DNA of 64,000 nucleotides, taken from Micromonospora sp. NBC_00389. Lineage in GTDB: Bacteria > Actinomycetota > Actinomycetes > Mycobacteriales > Micromonosporaceae. The position numbers and the translations under genes were made by a program. Of this stretch, positions 1 through 7,757 are shown piece by piece. How positions within the stretch are numbered: the stretch's first letter is position 1; each line of letters begins with the position of its first letter. The stretch spans positions 1,736,001 through 1,800,000 of the forward strand of contig NZ_CP107947.1 of NCBI RefSeq assembly GCF_036059255.1. Reading direction: 5' to 3'. The notes under the pieces are model-generated. The model made no database searches. It was not told where the DNA came from and was given only the letters and a program-made list of their open reading frames with translations.

Positions 1-1
1 G

Positions 2-517
2 ACCCTGCGCCAGCTCGGCATCCGGCTCAAGCTCAACCCGCTGCGAGAGAACGTCCGGGGCAAGCGGCTGGTGGTGGTGGACGACTCGATCGTCCGCGGC
101 AACACGCAGCGGGCCATCGTGCGGATGCTGCGCGAGGCGGGGGCACTGGAGGTGCACGTCCGGATCTCCTCCCCGCCGGTCAGCTGGCCGTGCTTCTACG
201 GCATCGACTTCGCCACTCGGGCGGAGCTGCTGGCCAACGGGTTGGACAACGACGGCATCCGGCGTTCCATCGGAGCCGACACGCTGGGTTACGTTTCGCT
301 TCCTGGCCTGATCGCCGCGACCGAGCAGCCGAAGACCCGGCTGTGTCGGGCGTGTTTCGATGGGGAGTACCCGATCGAGCTGCCGGCCGGCAACCTGATC
401 GGCAAGCACGTGCTCGAAGGGGTGGGCCGACGGGTCGCCAACTCGGCACCGGAAGCCCCACACACCAACGGCTCGCTCGTCGCCACTCCGGGTGGCGTGA
501 CCGCAAACCGCCCGTAG
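2..517 (+). CDS. purF: Amidophosphoribosyltransferase, C-terminal part (partial)
   Basis: This is the C-terminal third of the enzyme that transfers glutamine amide nitrogen to PRPP, the first committed step of cytosolic purine synthesis. The reading frame is already open at the left edge, so the N-terminal glutamine amidotransferase domain lies outside the window. The PRPP-binding motif VVVDDSIVRGNT is seen about 20 residues in, followed by the family's SPP and GIDF segments and a CRACFDGEYP stretch near the end. purM follows after 61 bases, as in the conserved purF-purM order. Only the truncation limits the call. Confidence 0.95.
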   Translation, partial: TLRQLGIRLKLNPLRENVRGKRLVVVDDSIVRGNTQRAIVRMLREAGALEVHVRISSPPVSWPCFYGIDFATRAELLANGLDNDGIRRSIGADTLGYVSLPGLIAATEQPKTRLCRACFDGEYPIELPAGNLIGKHVLEGVGRRVANSAPEAPHTNGSLVATPGGVTANRP

Positions 518-578
518 CACCAACCGGCGCGGCCCGGCCACCGCCGGTGCGGCACCGAGAACCACAAAGGGGAGAACC

Positions 579-1733
579 GTGACGCACGTGTCCGAGCGCA
601 GCGGCGCAGGAAGCAGCCCGACCGGCGCCGGCGGCGACCGCCAGCTCTGGACGGCCGGCGCCGGCCGTCAGACCCGCAAACGCTCGGTCTCGTACGCCGA
701 CGCGGGCGTCTCGATCGACGCGGGTGACCGCGCGGTGGAGCTGCTCAAGTCGAAGGTGCGTCAGACCCGTCGCCCCGAGGTGCTGGGTGACCTCGGCGGC
801 TTCGCCGGCCTGTTCCGGCTGGACACGACCAAGTACAAGAACCCGATCCTGGCTTCCTCCACCGACGGGGTGGGCACCAAGCTGGTGATCGCCCAGCAGA
901 TGGACATCCACGACACGGTCGGCATCGACCTGGTCGCGATGGTCGTCGACGACCTGGTGGCCTGTGGGGCCGAGCCGCTGTTCCTGCTCGACTACATCGC
1001 CACCGGCGAGGTGGTTCCGGACAAGGTCGCCGAGATTGGCGCGGGCATCGCCGACGGTTGCCGCTACGCCGGCTGCGCGCTGCTGGGCGGGGAGACCGCC
1101 GAGCACCCCGGCGTGCTCCGCCCGGACGAGTACGACATCTCCGCGACCGGCGTCGGCGTGGTCGAGGAGAGCGACATCCTCAGCCCGGATCGGGTCGAGG
1201 TGGGCGACGTGGTGATTGCCATGCGCTCCTCCGGCCTGCACTCCAACGGCTACTCGCTGGTCCGGCACGTGCTGCTCGGCGCGGCCCGGATGCGGCTGGA
1301 CATCGTGATCGACGACTTCGGCCGGCAGCGGACCCTGGGTGAGGAGCTGCTCACCCCGACCAAGATCTACGCCAAGGACTGCCTGAAGCTGATCGCCGAG
1401 GCCGAGGTGCGGGTGCTGGCCCACGTCACCGGCGGCGGCATCCCCGGCAACCTGGTCCGGGTGCTGCCCGAGCACGTCGACGCGGTGGTCAACCGGTCCA
1501 CCTGGAAGCCGCAGCCGGTCTTCGACCTGATCCAGTCGAAGGGTCGGATCGACGACCAGGACATGGAGTCGACCTTCAACATGGGCGTCGGCATGTTCGC
1601 GATCGTCTCGGCCGAGGACGCCGACCGCGCGCTGGCCACGCTGACCGGTCGTGGGGTCGAGGCGTGGCAGGCCGGCGAGATCATCGAGGGCACCGGCAAC
1701 GTGCAGATGGTTGGCCAGCACACCCGCGGATGA
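579..1733 (+). CDS. purM: Phosphoribosylformylglycinamidine cyclo-ligase (AIR synthetase)
   Basis: PurM closes the imidazole ring, converting FGAM and ATP to AIR in purine synthesis. The 384-residue product carries the family signatures SYADAGVSIDAG, SSTDGVGTKL and LLGGETAEHPG, and the N-terminal ATP-binding and C-terminal AIRS domains are complete. Relative to the usual length of about 345, it has some 35 extra polar residues at the N-terminus. The GTG start was chosen because AAAGGGGAG stands directly upstream. A second GTG nine bases in would begin VSERSG and cannot be excluded. It is probably co-transcribed with purF. Confidence 0.96.
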   Translation: MTHVSERSGAGSSPTGAGGDRQLWTAGAGRQTRKRSVSYADAGVSIDAGDRAVELLKSKVRQTRRPEVLGDLGGFAGLFRLDTTKYKNPILASSTDGVGTKLVIAQQMDIHDTVGIDLVAMVVDDLVACGAEPLFLLDYIATGEVVPDKVAEIGAGIADGCRYAGCALLGGETAEHPGVLRPDEYDISATGVGVVEESDILSPDRVEVGDVVIAMRSSGLHSNGYSLVRHVLLGAARMRLDIVIDDFGRQRTLGEELLTPTKIYAKDCLKLIAEAEVRVLAHVTGGGIPGNLVRVLPEHVDAVVNRSTWKPQPVFDLIQSKGRIDDQDMESTFNMGVGMFAIVSAEDADRALATLTGRGVEAWQAGEIIEGTGNVQMVGQHTRG

Positions 1734-1789
1734 TCACGTTCTGGTGATCGTACGGGCACCTGATCAGGGCTTCACCCGAGTGGCCAATG

Positions 1790-1824
1790 CCGCCTAGCCT
1801 GAAGGGCACCCTCAGGCTAGGCGG
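1790..1824 (+). promoter_or_regulatory. 13-bp perfect inverted repeat ahead of the amcB ribosome-binding site
   Basis: Arms 1790-1802 and 1812-1824 (CCGCCTAGCCTGA and its complement) flank a 9-base loop. The right arm runs into the GGAGGAGGG ribosome-binding site of the radical SAM gene, and purM ends 56 bases earlier. It could be a purM terminator, an operator, or an RNA hairpin controlling translation. There is no T-tract, and its closeness to the ribosome-binding site makes a regulatory role plausible. Confidence 0.6.
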
Positions 1825-1833
1825 AGGAGGGCG

Positions 1834-2967
1834 ATGGCTGCTCGGGAACGGTCGTTCAGCGGGATGCGCGGTCTGGCCGCGGTCCCGTCGTACGTCGTCA
1901 TGCAGCCCACCACCCTCTGCAACCTCGACTGCGCGTACTGCTACCTGCCGTTCCGGGCCGCCGACCGGCGAATGCCGGTGCCGGTGGCCGAGGCGGTGGC
2001 GGCGGCGGTCAACCCGTGGGCGGCGGCCGGTCGATTCTCCGTGGTGTGGCACGGCGGTGAGCCGCTGGCGGCCGGCCGGGAGCACCTGGCCGACCTGATC
2101 GCGCCGTTCGGGCCCCAGGTCGAGCACCACGTGCAGACCAACGCCACGCTGATCGACGACGACTGGTGCGACTTTTTCGCCCGGCACGAGGTGCGGGTGA
2201 GCGTGAGCGTGGACGGGCCCCGGGAGCGCAACGGCGACCGGGTCAACCGGGGAGGCCAGCCGGCGTACGACCGGATCCTGCGCGGGGTCGCCGCGCTGCG
2301 TCGGCACGGGCTGCCGTTCTCCGCGCTCGCCGTGGTGTCCAGGCCGGAGGCGGGGCTCGCCGCCGAGCTGTACGACTACTTCCTCGGGCTGGGCTGCGAC
2401 GTGTTGGGCATCAACATCGAGGAGACCGAGGGGGTAAACACCCGCGACAACCGTCACGACGCGGCGGCGGTGACCGCCTTCTGGGCGGAGCTGGTGGCGG
2501 CCTGGCGCCGGGAGCCCCGGATTCACCTGCGCGAGATCGAGTGGTCGCTGCGCTACGCCGCGGCGGTGCTCGACAACTCGGCGGACAGCGTGCTGCCCCG
2601 CCGGCTGGACCCCATCCCGACGATCGGGCACGACGGCTCGGTGACCGTGCTCTCCCCGGAGCTCGCCGGCTTCACCGACCCCCACTACGGCGACTTCAGC
2701 AGCGGCAACGTGCTGACCACCCCGCTGGCCGAGATCCTCACGGGCGCTGCCGCGACGCCCTGGGTGGGCGAGTTCCTGGCCGGGGTGGAGTCGTGCCGGA
2801 CGTCCTGCCCGTACTTCGGCTTCTGTGGCGGTGGCCATGCGGCCAACCGCTACTTCGAGCTGGGGCGTTTCGACGGTACGGAGACCGAGCACTGCCGCAA
2901 CAGCAAGATCCGCCTATTGGAGGGAGTGTTGGAGCATGCCCGAGACCACGAGTCACCGGTTGCCTGA
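1834..2967 (+). CDS. amcB: Radical SAM/SPASM peptide maturase (AmcB-like, cyclophane-forming)
   Basis: This 377-residue protein has the radical SAM cluster CxxxCxxC in CNLDCAYC (Cys29, 33 and 36). It then has the HGGEP segment, the VDGP segment and a C-terminal cysteine-rich SPASM-like region (ESCRTSCPYFGFCGGGHAANRY and a last EHC). That region would hold auxiliary iron-sulfur clusters. Such enzymes modify ribosomal peptides, and this one overlaps a small gene with aromatic-x-Asn motifs. That matches the actinobacterial AmcA/AmcB triceptide family as I remember it, in which the maturase joins an aromatic ring to the residue two positions on. GGAGGAGGG precedes the ATG. The family name is from memory; a different rSAM RiPP class is the main alternative. 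Confidence 0.85.
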   Translation: MAARERSFSGMRGLAAVPSYVVMQPTTLCNLDCAYCYLPFRAADRRMPVPVAEAVAAAVNPWAAAGRFSVVWHGGEPLAAGREHLADLIAPFGPQVEHHVQTNATLIDDDWCDFFARHEVRVSVSVDGPRERNGDRVNRGGQPAYDRILRGVAALRRHGLPFSALAVVSRPEAGLAAELYDYFLGLGCDVLGINIEETEGVNTRDNRHDAAAVTAFWAELVAAWRREPRIHLREIEWSLRYAAAVLDNSADSVLPRRLDPIPTIGHDGSVTVLSPELAGFTDPHYGDFSSGNVLTTPLAEILTGAAATPWVGEFLAGVESCRTSCPYFGFCGGGHAANRYFELGRFDGTETEHCRNSKIRLLEGVLEHARDHESPVA

Positions 2968-3172
2968 GCGCGAGGCGGATGACGCCCCGGACGGAGTCAC
3001 CGAGCGGGTGCGGGAGGTGGCCCCGGGGCTCGTCGAGCTGCTTCAGGAGGCCGAGGACGCACGGCGGCTGCGGGCGGAGGTATCGGGCGGGGACGACGCC
3101 AGCGCGGTCTGCGCCTGGAACCACTTCGAGAACATCCCGACCTTCTACAACTGGAACAACCGGCCACGCTGA
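2936..3172 (+). CDS. amcA: RiPP precursor peptide, AmcA-like (multiple cyclophane type)
   Basis: This small gene encodes 78 residues. The leader of about 55 residues is acidic and polar, and the C-terminal core runs from about CAWNHFEN to NWNNRPR. Four aromatic-x-polar triplets are visible: W-N-H, F-E-N, F-Y-N and W-N-N, and the last three fit the Omega1-X2-Asn pattern of three-residue cyclophanes. The ATG was chosen because GGAGGGAG lies just upstream and the start overlaps the maturase stop by 32 bases, so the two are translated together. No protease or exporter gene is adjacent, so leader removal must rely on enzymes encoded elsewhere. Confidence 0.8.
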   Translation: MPETTSHRLPEREADDAPDGVTERVREVAPGLVELLQEAEDARRLRAEVSGGDDASAVCAWNHFENIPTFYNWNNRPR

Positions 3173-3181
3173 CGGGGACCG

Positions 3182-3239
3182 CGGTCAGGGGCCTGTCGAA
3201 CGGCCGGAGAGGTCTCCCGCCGGGCCAGGCCCCTGATCG
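3182..3239 (+). terminator. Long hairpin terminator after amcA
   Basis: Arms 3182-3195 and 3226-3239 pair over 14 bases with one G-T wobble. A second imperfect stem (GGCCGGAGA with TCTCCCGCC) is nested inside. It stands 10 bases after the precursor stop and probably ends the amcBA transcript. There is no T-tract, as is usual in high-GC actinobacteria. Confidence 0.65.
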
Positions 3240-3315
3240 TCGGTGCCGGTAGCGCTCTCGACGGGCACATGCGTGAGCACGCGGGGGTCACCGCGTGCTC
3301 AGCTACGCCGAGAGG

Positions 3316-3531
3316 TCAGTGGGTCGGACGAACCCAGGGATCCGGGTCGTCGTCCGCGTGATCCTCATCATCGTCGTCGACGAACTCTTTTGAGTCGTCG
3401 TCGAAGTGGTGCTCAGACTTACCAGCACCCGCCAGTTCGCGCTGCAAGGCGGTGAGGTCGGTGTTCGGGGAGTGGTACTTCAACTCCCGGGCCACCTTTG
3501 TCTGCTTGGCCTTAGCACGGCCGCGCCCCAT
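3316..3531 (-). CDS. DUF3073 domain-containing protein
   Basis: This is a 71-residue conserved actinobacterial protein of unknown function. It starts MGRGRAKAKQTKVARELKY, followed by the family's SPNTDLTALQREL, and ends in a strongly acidic tail of Asp/Glu runs. The basic head and acidic tail suggest nucleic-acid or ribosome contact, but that is inference. An in-frame ATG 63 bases upstream exists. The internal ATG at the conserved MGRGRAKAK start is preferred because GAGGGGG precedes it. The gene sits between purM and valine dehydrogenase, as in Streptomyces. Confidence 0.9.
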   Translation of the reverse strand: MGRGRAKAKQTKVARELKYHSPNTDLTALQRELAGAGKSEHHFDDDSKEFVDDDDEDHADDDPDPWVRPTH

Positions 3532-3792
3532 GGCTCGACCCCCTCGCACAGAATGCGGGGCAGCCCGAAGGCGGGCCCCGATGACGTCAGGCATCTCTCG
3601 TGGCTCTTACGGTACATGGGGATGCCATCGTTCGGCACCTCGGGTTACCGTCAACCGGCTCTGCGCGTCGCGTCGATCCGGCCGTAACCCAGTGTACCCG
3701 GTAAGGAGCGGAACGGAGAGCACCCGTGACGCCGGGCAAAACGCACCAAACTTGACTCGGCCTCAGCTTACCGAGCCGGGCCGGCGGCGGGG

Positions 3793-3825
3793 CCCGGAGG
3801 CGGATCCGGTCGATCCGCCTCCGGG
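3793..3825 (-). terminator. 14-bp hairpin terminator of the valine dehydrogenase gene
   Basis: Arms 3793-3806 and 3812-3825 (GGAGGCGGATC core) are perfectly complementary around a 5-base loop. They lie 6 bases past the dehydrogenase stop on the minus strand. Confidence 0.7.
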
Positions 3826-3830
3826 GTCGC

Positions 3831-4913
3831 TCAGCGCAGGTGGATCGTGCGCAGCCGGCCGACGTCGGCCATCCGCCGCTCGGCCAGACGGTCCGCGGCC
3901 ACCGCCGGAGGAACGCCCTCGGCGTCCGCCAGGTGCAGGATCTCCCGGGTGGTGTCGTAGATCCGGGTGGCCCGCAGCTTCGCCCGGTCGAAGTTGAAGC
4001 CCTCGATCTCGTCCGCCACCTGGATCACACCGCCGGCGTTGACCACGTAGTCCGGGGCGTACAGGATGCCCCGGTCGGCCAGCAGCTTCTCGATGCCCGG
4101 GTGGGCGAGCTGGTTGTTCGCCGCCCCGGTCACCACCTTGGCCCGCAGCACCGGCACGGTGTCGTCGTTCAGCGCGCCGCCCAGCGCGCACGGGGCGTAC
4201 ACGTCGATGTCCGCAGCGACCAGCGCGGTGGGGTCGTCCACCAGGGTGACCTCCGGGTGGTTGGTGCGCACCCACGTCAGCGCCTTCGGGTTGACGTCGG
4301 TGGCCACCACCTCGGCGCCGTCCTCCAGCAGGTGCCCGGTCAGGTACTTGCCGACCTTGCCGAGGCCGACCACGCCGACCCGGCGGCCGCGCAGGCTCGG
4401 GGTGCCCCAGACATGCTCGGCGGAGGCCCGCATGCCCTGGAAGACGCCCCAGGCGGTCAGGATCGAGGAATCACCGGCGCCGCCGTGCTCGACGCTGCGG
4501 CCGGTCACGTAGCGGGTCTCCCGGGCGATGACGTCCATGTCCGCCACGTAGGTGCCGACGTCGCAGGCGGTGTAGTAGCGGCCGGCCAGCGACTCCACGA
4601 AGCGGCCGTACGCGCGCAGCAGCGCCTCGCTCTTGATCTGCTCCGGGTCGCCCCAGATGACCGCCTTGCCACCGCCCAGGTCCAGCCCGGCGAGCGCGTT
4701 CTTGTACGCCATCCCACGGGACAGGTCGAGCACGTCGGCGAGCGCGTCATCCTCGCTGGCGTACGGGTAGAACCGGGTACCGCCCAGCGCGGGCCCCAGC
4801 GCGGTGGAGTAGATCCCGATGATCGCCTTCAGGCCGCTCTGCTTGTCCTGGCAGAACACGACCTGTTCGTGTCCGGTCGATACCGGGTCGTCGGTGCTCG
4901 CGAATACGCCCAT
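3831..4913 (-). CDS. vdh: Valine/leucine dehydrogenase (Glu/Leu/Phe/Val dehydrogenase family)
   Basis: This enzyme reversibly deaminates branched-chain amino acids to 2-oxo acids with NAD, supplying precursors for branched fatty acids and polyketides. The 360-residue length matches Streptomyces Vdh. The N-terminal domain shows [10 protein letters not shown] and the catalytic-lysine region [12 protein letters not shown]. The Rossmann domain has [10 protein letters not shown], and ANNQLAH and YVVNAGGVI follow. AGGAG precedes the ATG. It is transcribed alone, with a strong hairpin behind it. Val versus Leu preference cannot be told from sequence; the location beside bldC favours valine dehydrogenase. 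Confidence 0.92.
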   Translation of the reverse strand: MGVFASTDDPVSTGHEQVVFCQDKQSGLKAIIGIYSTALGPALGGTRFYPYASEDDALADVLDLSRGMAYKNALAGLDLGGGKAVIWGDPEQIKSEALLRAYGRFVESLAGRYYTACDVGTYVADMDVIARETRYVTGRSVEHGGAGDSSILTAWGVFQGMRASAEHVWGTPSLRGRRVGVVGLGKVGKYLTGHLLEDGAEVVATDVNPKALTWVRTNHPEVTLVDDPTALVAADIDVYAPCALGGALNDDTVPVLRAKVVTGAANNQLAHPGIEKLLADRGILYAPDYVVNAGGVIQVADEIEGFNFDRAKLRATRIYDTTREILHLADAEGVPPAVAADRLAERRMADVGRLRTIHLR

Positions 4914-5105
4914 GACTGGCTCCTGGAATGGTGGCGTCCTTGTGGGACGCGGACCTGGTGGACCCCGGCGGGGATGCTGCCGGTGTCGTCGAGCCTAGTA
5001 TCGGCCGGCGTGGGGGTGCCCGACGCGCTGCCGGCGTCCCACGTTGCGGCGCGCGTGGTCCGGCCGCTGACCGCGTCCGGGTGCGGTTCGTGGGAGGATC
5101 GCGCC

Positions 5106-5945
5106 GTGCCGTCGCTCTTCGCTTCTTACCTGCGCGTGTACGAACCGCTGACCGCCTTCGATCGGGACCGCCAGAGCTACTGGCGCCGCTACGTGTCGGA
5201 GGGGCGGGCCGTGGCCCCGGTGGAGGGGCCCGGCCGGCAGCGGACGGCGGTGATCGAGGCGCTGGGCGCGGGCTGGACCCGGCTACCGGACCTGCCGGAG
5301 GAGGCGTACGTCCTGGAGACGGACGACAGCCTGCTGGTCTGCCCCTGGAACCTGCGGATCCGAGTCGCTGAGGCGGCGCTCAGCGCCCGGGACGGGGTGC
5401 CCTCGGTGCTCGCCGACGCCTTCGTGCCGCCGGTGCTCGCCGGGCAGGCCAGGGCGGTGGTGGACGACTGGCGCAGTGGAGCCCGGGTGCTGGAGCACGG
5501 GGTGCCCCGGGTACACGAGCAGATCGCCACCTGGGGTGTGCCGCTGCGGTGGTTCGTGCTCTTCGACCCCTCCGAGCGGGACCTGGTCGCCCAGCCGGGC
5601 CGACGGGCGCTGCGCTACCGGACCGAGATCTCCAAGGCCCGCCGCCGCTCGTCACGGGCGCTGTCGGTGCTGCGTAAGTCGGTGGGCGAGGCGCCGATCA
5701 CCGACGCGGTGGAGGAGGCGGCCCGCTGGCTGGAGGAGTTCCACCCGCGTTCGGTGGTGGAGCTGGACTACGGCGGCCTGGTCGATCTGCTCACCGACGA
5801 GACGTTGGCCGCGGACGACTCACCCGAGTTGGTCGCCACCGGTCTCGCCGGGCTGTCCCGCGGTGAGGCCGAGGAGGCGTCGGCCGCGTACGACAAGCTG
5901 GTGGCCCGGTGGCGCGCCGTGCAGCTGCTGGAGCGGTGCAACTAA
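5106..5945 (+). CDS. Conserved actinobacterial hypothetical protein upstream of bldC
   Basis: This 279-residue protein has no signal peptide, membrane segment or catalytic motif that I recognise. It is rich in Arg, Glu and Trp and reads as a soluble, mainly helical protein (for example the segment RYRTEISKARRRSSRAL near residue 165). The GTG start is chosen for the GGGAGG about 10 bases upstream and because the conserved sequence begins PSLFASYLRVYEPL; the frame stays open far upstream, but that part is antisense to vdh. It lies between vdh and bldC, the place of a conserved hypothetical gene in Streptomyces. Function unknown. Confidence 0.8.
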   Translation: MPSLFASYLRVYEPLTAFDRDRQSYWRRYVSEGRAVAPVEGPGRQRTAVIEALGAGWTRLPDLPEEAYVLETDDSLLVCPWNLRIRVAEAALSARDGVPSVLADAFVPPVLAGQARAVVDDWRSGARVLEHGVPRVHEQIATWGVPLRWFVLFDPSERDLVAQPGRRALRYRTEISKARRRSSRALSVLRKSVGEAPITDAVEEAARWLEEFHPRSVVELDYGGLVDLLTDETLAADDSPELVATGLAGLSRGEAEEASAAYDKLVARWRAVQLLERCN

Positions 5946-6195
5946 GGCAAATCGCCCAAGGAGCACTCTCAAGGCGAGGTGTGCTCGTAGTTGACGCATC
6001 ACGAACCGTGATCATGAGTCCGAATAAGGTACTTTCTGACATGTAAAAGTAGTAAAAATCGGGCATGGTTCATCCGTCCGTCTAGGGACCTTCATCCGTT
6101 CGGCCCATGTCGGACATCGGGGACTAGCCGGACCATGGGAGACGCGTCGGCCGGCGGGACCCCGGCCGATGTCTATACATGTGGAGGAGTGACCG

Positions 6196-6405
6196 ATGGC
6201 ATCGCGAACGCATGAACCAGAGCCGCTACTCACGCCGGCCGAGGTGGCGTCGATGTTCCGTGTCGACCCGAAGACGGTGACCCGGTGGGCCAAGGCGGGC
6301 AAGCTCAGCGCCATCCGCACCCTGGGTGGCCACCGTCGCTACCGCGAGTCGGAGGTCAGGGCGCTGTTGCAGGGCCAGATCCCGCAGCAGCGGCAGGGTG
6401 ACTGA
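6196..6405 (+). CDS. bldC: BldC-type MerR-like developmental regulator
   Basis: This is a 69-residue single-domain DNA-binding protein. The winged helix-turn-helix includes LLTPAEVASMFRVDPKTVT, TRWAKAGKLSAIRTLGGHRRY and RESEVRALL. In Streptomyces BldC binds DNA as head-to-tail oligomers on direct repeats and holds back sporulation genes. The length is nearly identical to Streptomyces BldC. GGAGGAG stands 7 bases before the ATG, behind an unusually AT-rich stretch of about 60 bases near 6010-6070. The conserved neighbours support the assignment. Confidence 0.95.
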   Translation: MASRTHEPEPLLTPAEVASMFRVDPKTVTRWAKAGKLSAIRTLGGHRRYRESEVRALLQGQIPQQRQGD

Positions 6406-6423
6406 GCGCCAGTTTTTCCGGTC

Positions 6424-6453
6424 AGGGGCGGTGGATCTCGATCCGCCGCCCCT
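6424..6453. terminator. Hairpin between bldC and the convergent F420 oxidoreductase gene
   Basis: Arms 6424-6436 and 6441-6453 (AGGGGCGG side) pair over 13 bases with one wobble, and TTT follows on the plus strand. It lies between two convergent genes and may serve both. Confidence 0.65.
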
Positions 6454-6482
6454 TTCCATGTCCGCCTCCGGCGCGCCCGGCC

Positions 6483-6872
6483 TCAGTCGCGCCCGTCGGC
6501 CAGCGTCACCCGGATGCTGACCGTGCCGCCCTCGCCGCGGCGCAGCCGGGTGCCGAGCAGGCTCAGCCGACCGAGCAGCCGGTACTTGTGCTTGAGCAGG
6601 TCGCGTACCCGGCCCGTGTCGCCGCCACCGTAGATCGTCGCGTGGGCGGGCACCTCAGCACCGTGCGGGCGGCCTCGCACGTCGCACGGCGCCACGGTCA
6701 CCTCGCCGTTGCGGCGGATCCGCTTCACCTTGCCCGAGTCGGCCCGGGTCCAGACCGCCAACGCCTCGCCGTCGCGTACCGCCCAGACCGGCGTCGGCAC
6801 CGCCCGACCGTCCTTGCGGAAGGTCGTGAGCAGGATGTACTTCTCGGCCGACAGTCTGTCCAGCGTGGTCAC
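6483..6872 (-). CDS. PPOX-class F420-dependent oxidoreductase
   Basis: This 129-residue split-barrel protein belongs to the pyridoxamine-phosphate-oxidase-like family, many of whose actinobacterial members use cofactor F420. The N-terminus has LSAEKYILLTTFRKDGR and TPVWAV, and the middle has GKVKRIRRNGEVTVAPCD, the usual cofactor-contact strand. Length and motif order are typical of the small F420 members. The GTG start is probably leaderless, since TATCCT lies 6 bases before it. The substrate is unknown. The divergent gene is a methyltransferase. Confidence 0.85.
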   Translation of the reverse strand: MTTLDRLSAEKYILLTTFRKDGRAVPTPVWAVRDGEALAVWTRADSGKVKRIRRNGEVTVAPCDVRGRPHGAEVPAHATIYGGGDTGRVRDLLKHKYRLLGRLSLLGTRLRRGEGGTVSIRVTLADGRD

Positions 6873-6878
6873 GCCGCC

Positions 6879-6919
6879 AGGATACGGCCGCTGCGGGCCG
6901 CTGAGTGGCCGGATAGCGT
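6879..6919. promoter_or_regulatory. Back-to-back leaderless promoters
   Basis: TATCCT at 6879-6884 (minus strand) lies 6 bases from the GTG of the F420 oxidoreductase. TAGCGT at 6914-6919 (plus strand) lies 7 bases from a GTG at 6927. The two -10 boxes are about 30 bases apart, so their -35 regions must overlap and the promoters may compete. Confidence 0.5.
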
Positions 6920-6926
6920 GAACGTC

Positions 6927-7706
6927 GTGACGGGGGATCCTCTAATCGGTGACGTTGTCGGCGAACTGCTCAGGGACACGCTCGCCGTGGCCTCCGGGGT
7001 GGGTCCCCGACCGCTGGTCGGCGGGCGACTGCCCCGGCCGGTCATCGAGATCATCGAGCGGGATGACGGATTGATCAACGGCGCGCCGGCCGCGCACTAC
7101 CTGGACGCGCCGGCGGACTGGCAGCCGTACGACCACCGGGCCGTGGACCGGGCCGAGGGCGAGACGCTGGACATCGGCACCGGTGCCGGCCGCATCGCGC
7201 TGCTGCTCCAGGAGCGCGGCGTACCGGTCACCGGGCTGGACACCTCGGCGGGCGCGCTGGCGGTGAGCCGGCGGCGCGGGGTCCGGCGGCTGGTCCACGG
7301 CACCGTGGACACGCACGTCGCCGACGGCCAGCGGTACGACACGTTCCTGCTGCTCGGCAACAACCTGGGGCTGTTCGAGGGGCGGGAGCGGGCACCCGGG
7401 TTCCTGGCCGCGCTCGCCGCGCTGGCCCGGCCGGGGGCGCAGATCATCGCGCACGGCACCGACCCGTACGGCACCCGTGACCCGCTGCACACCGGCTACC
7501 ACGAGCGCAACCGCAGCCGGGGTCGGCTGGGCGGCCAGCTACGGCTCCGGCTGCGCTACCGGGAGTTGGGCACCGAGTGGTTCGACTACCTGGTCTGTTC
7601 GGCGGACGAGTTCGCCAGCCTGGTGCACGGCAGCGGCTGGCGGCTGACCGATGTGGACGACCGCGATGCCCCGTACTACCTGGCTACCCTGCGCCTCGCC
7701 GACTGA
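6927..7706 (+). CDS. Class I SAM-dependent methyltransferase
   Basis: The product has about 259 residues and an SAM-binding motif I, ETLDIGTGAGRIALLL, near residue 75. VTGLDTSAGALAVSRRRGV follows as motif II, and LLLGNNLGLFEG as the motif IV region. The N-terminus carries PRPVIEIIERDDGLINGAPAAHYL and no signal peptide. The GTG at 6927 is preferred because TAGCGT ends 7 bases before it, a leaderless arrangement; GTG at 6918 would overlap that box. The substrate cannot be read from the sequence. It diverges from the F420 oxidoreductase. Confidence 0.8.
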   Translation: MTGDPLIGDVVGELLRDTLAVASGVGPRPLVGGRLPRPVIEIIERDDGLINGAPAAHYLDAPADWQPYDHRAVDRAEGETLDIGTGAGRIALLLQERGVPVTGLDTSAGALAVSRRRGVRRLVHGTVDTHVADGQRYDTFLLLGNNLGLFEGRERAPGFLAALAALARPGAQIIAHGTDPYGTRDPLHTGYHERNRSRGRLGGQLRLRLRYRELGTEWFDYLVCSADEFASLVHGSGWRLTDVDDRDAPYYLATLRLAD

Positions 7707-7718
7707 GCACCCAGGTGA

Positions 7719-7750
7719 GGAAGGGCCCCGCGACAGGGAGGGGCCCTTCC
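7719..7750. terminator. Bidirectional hairpin terminator
   Basis: Arms GGAAGGGCCCC (7719-7729) and its exact complement (7740-7750) enclose a 10-base loop between the convergent methyltransferase and calcium-loop genes. Confidence 0.75.
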
Positions 7751-7757
7751 CTACCTC

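Noticed and set aside
180..1721. A 513-residue open frame opposite purF/purM
   Set aside because: It is low complexity (Arg, Gly, Asp, Val), lacks start signals and is explained by GC skew of the sense genes.
3840..5105. Upstream extension of the hypothetical gene before bldC
   Set aside because: This part is antisense to valine dehydrogenase; the conserved protein begins at 5106 with a ribosome-binding site.
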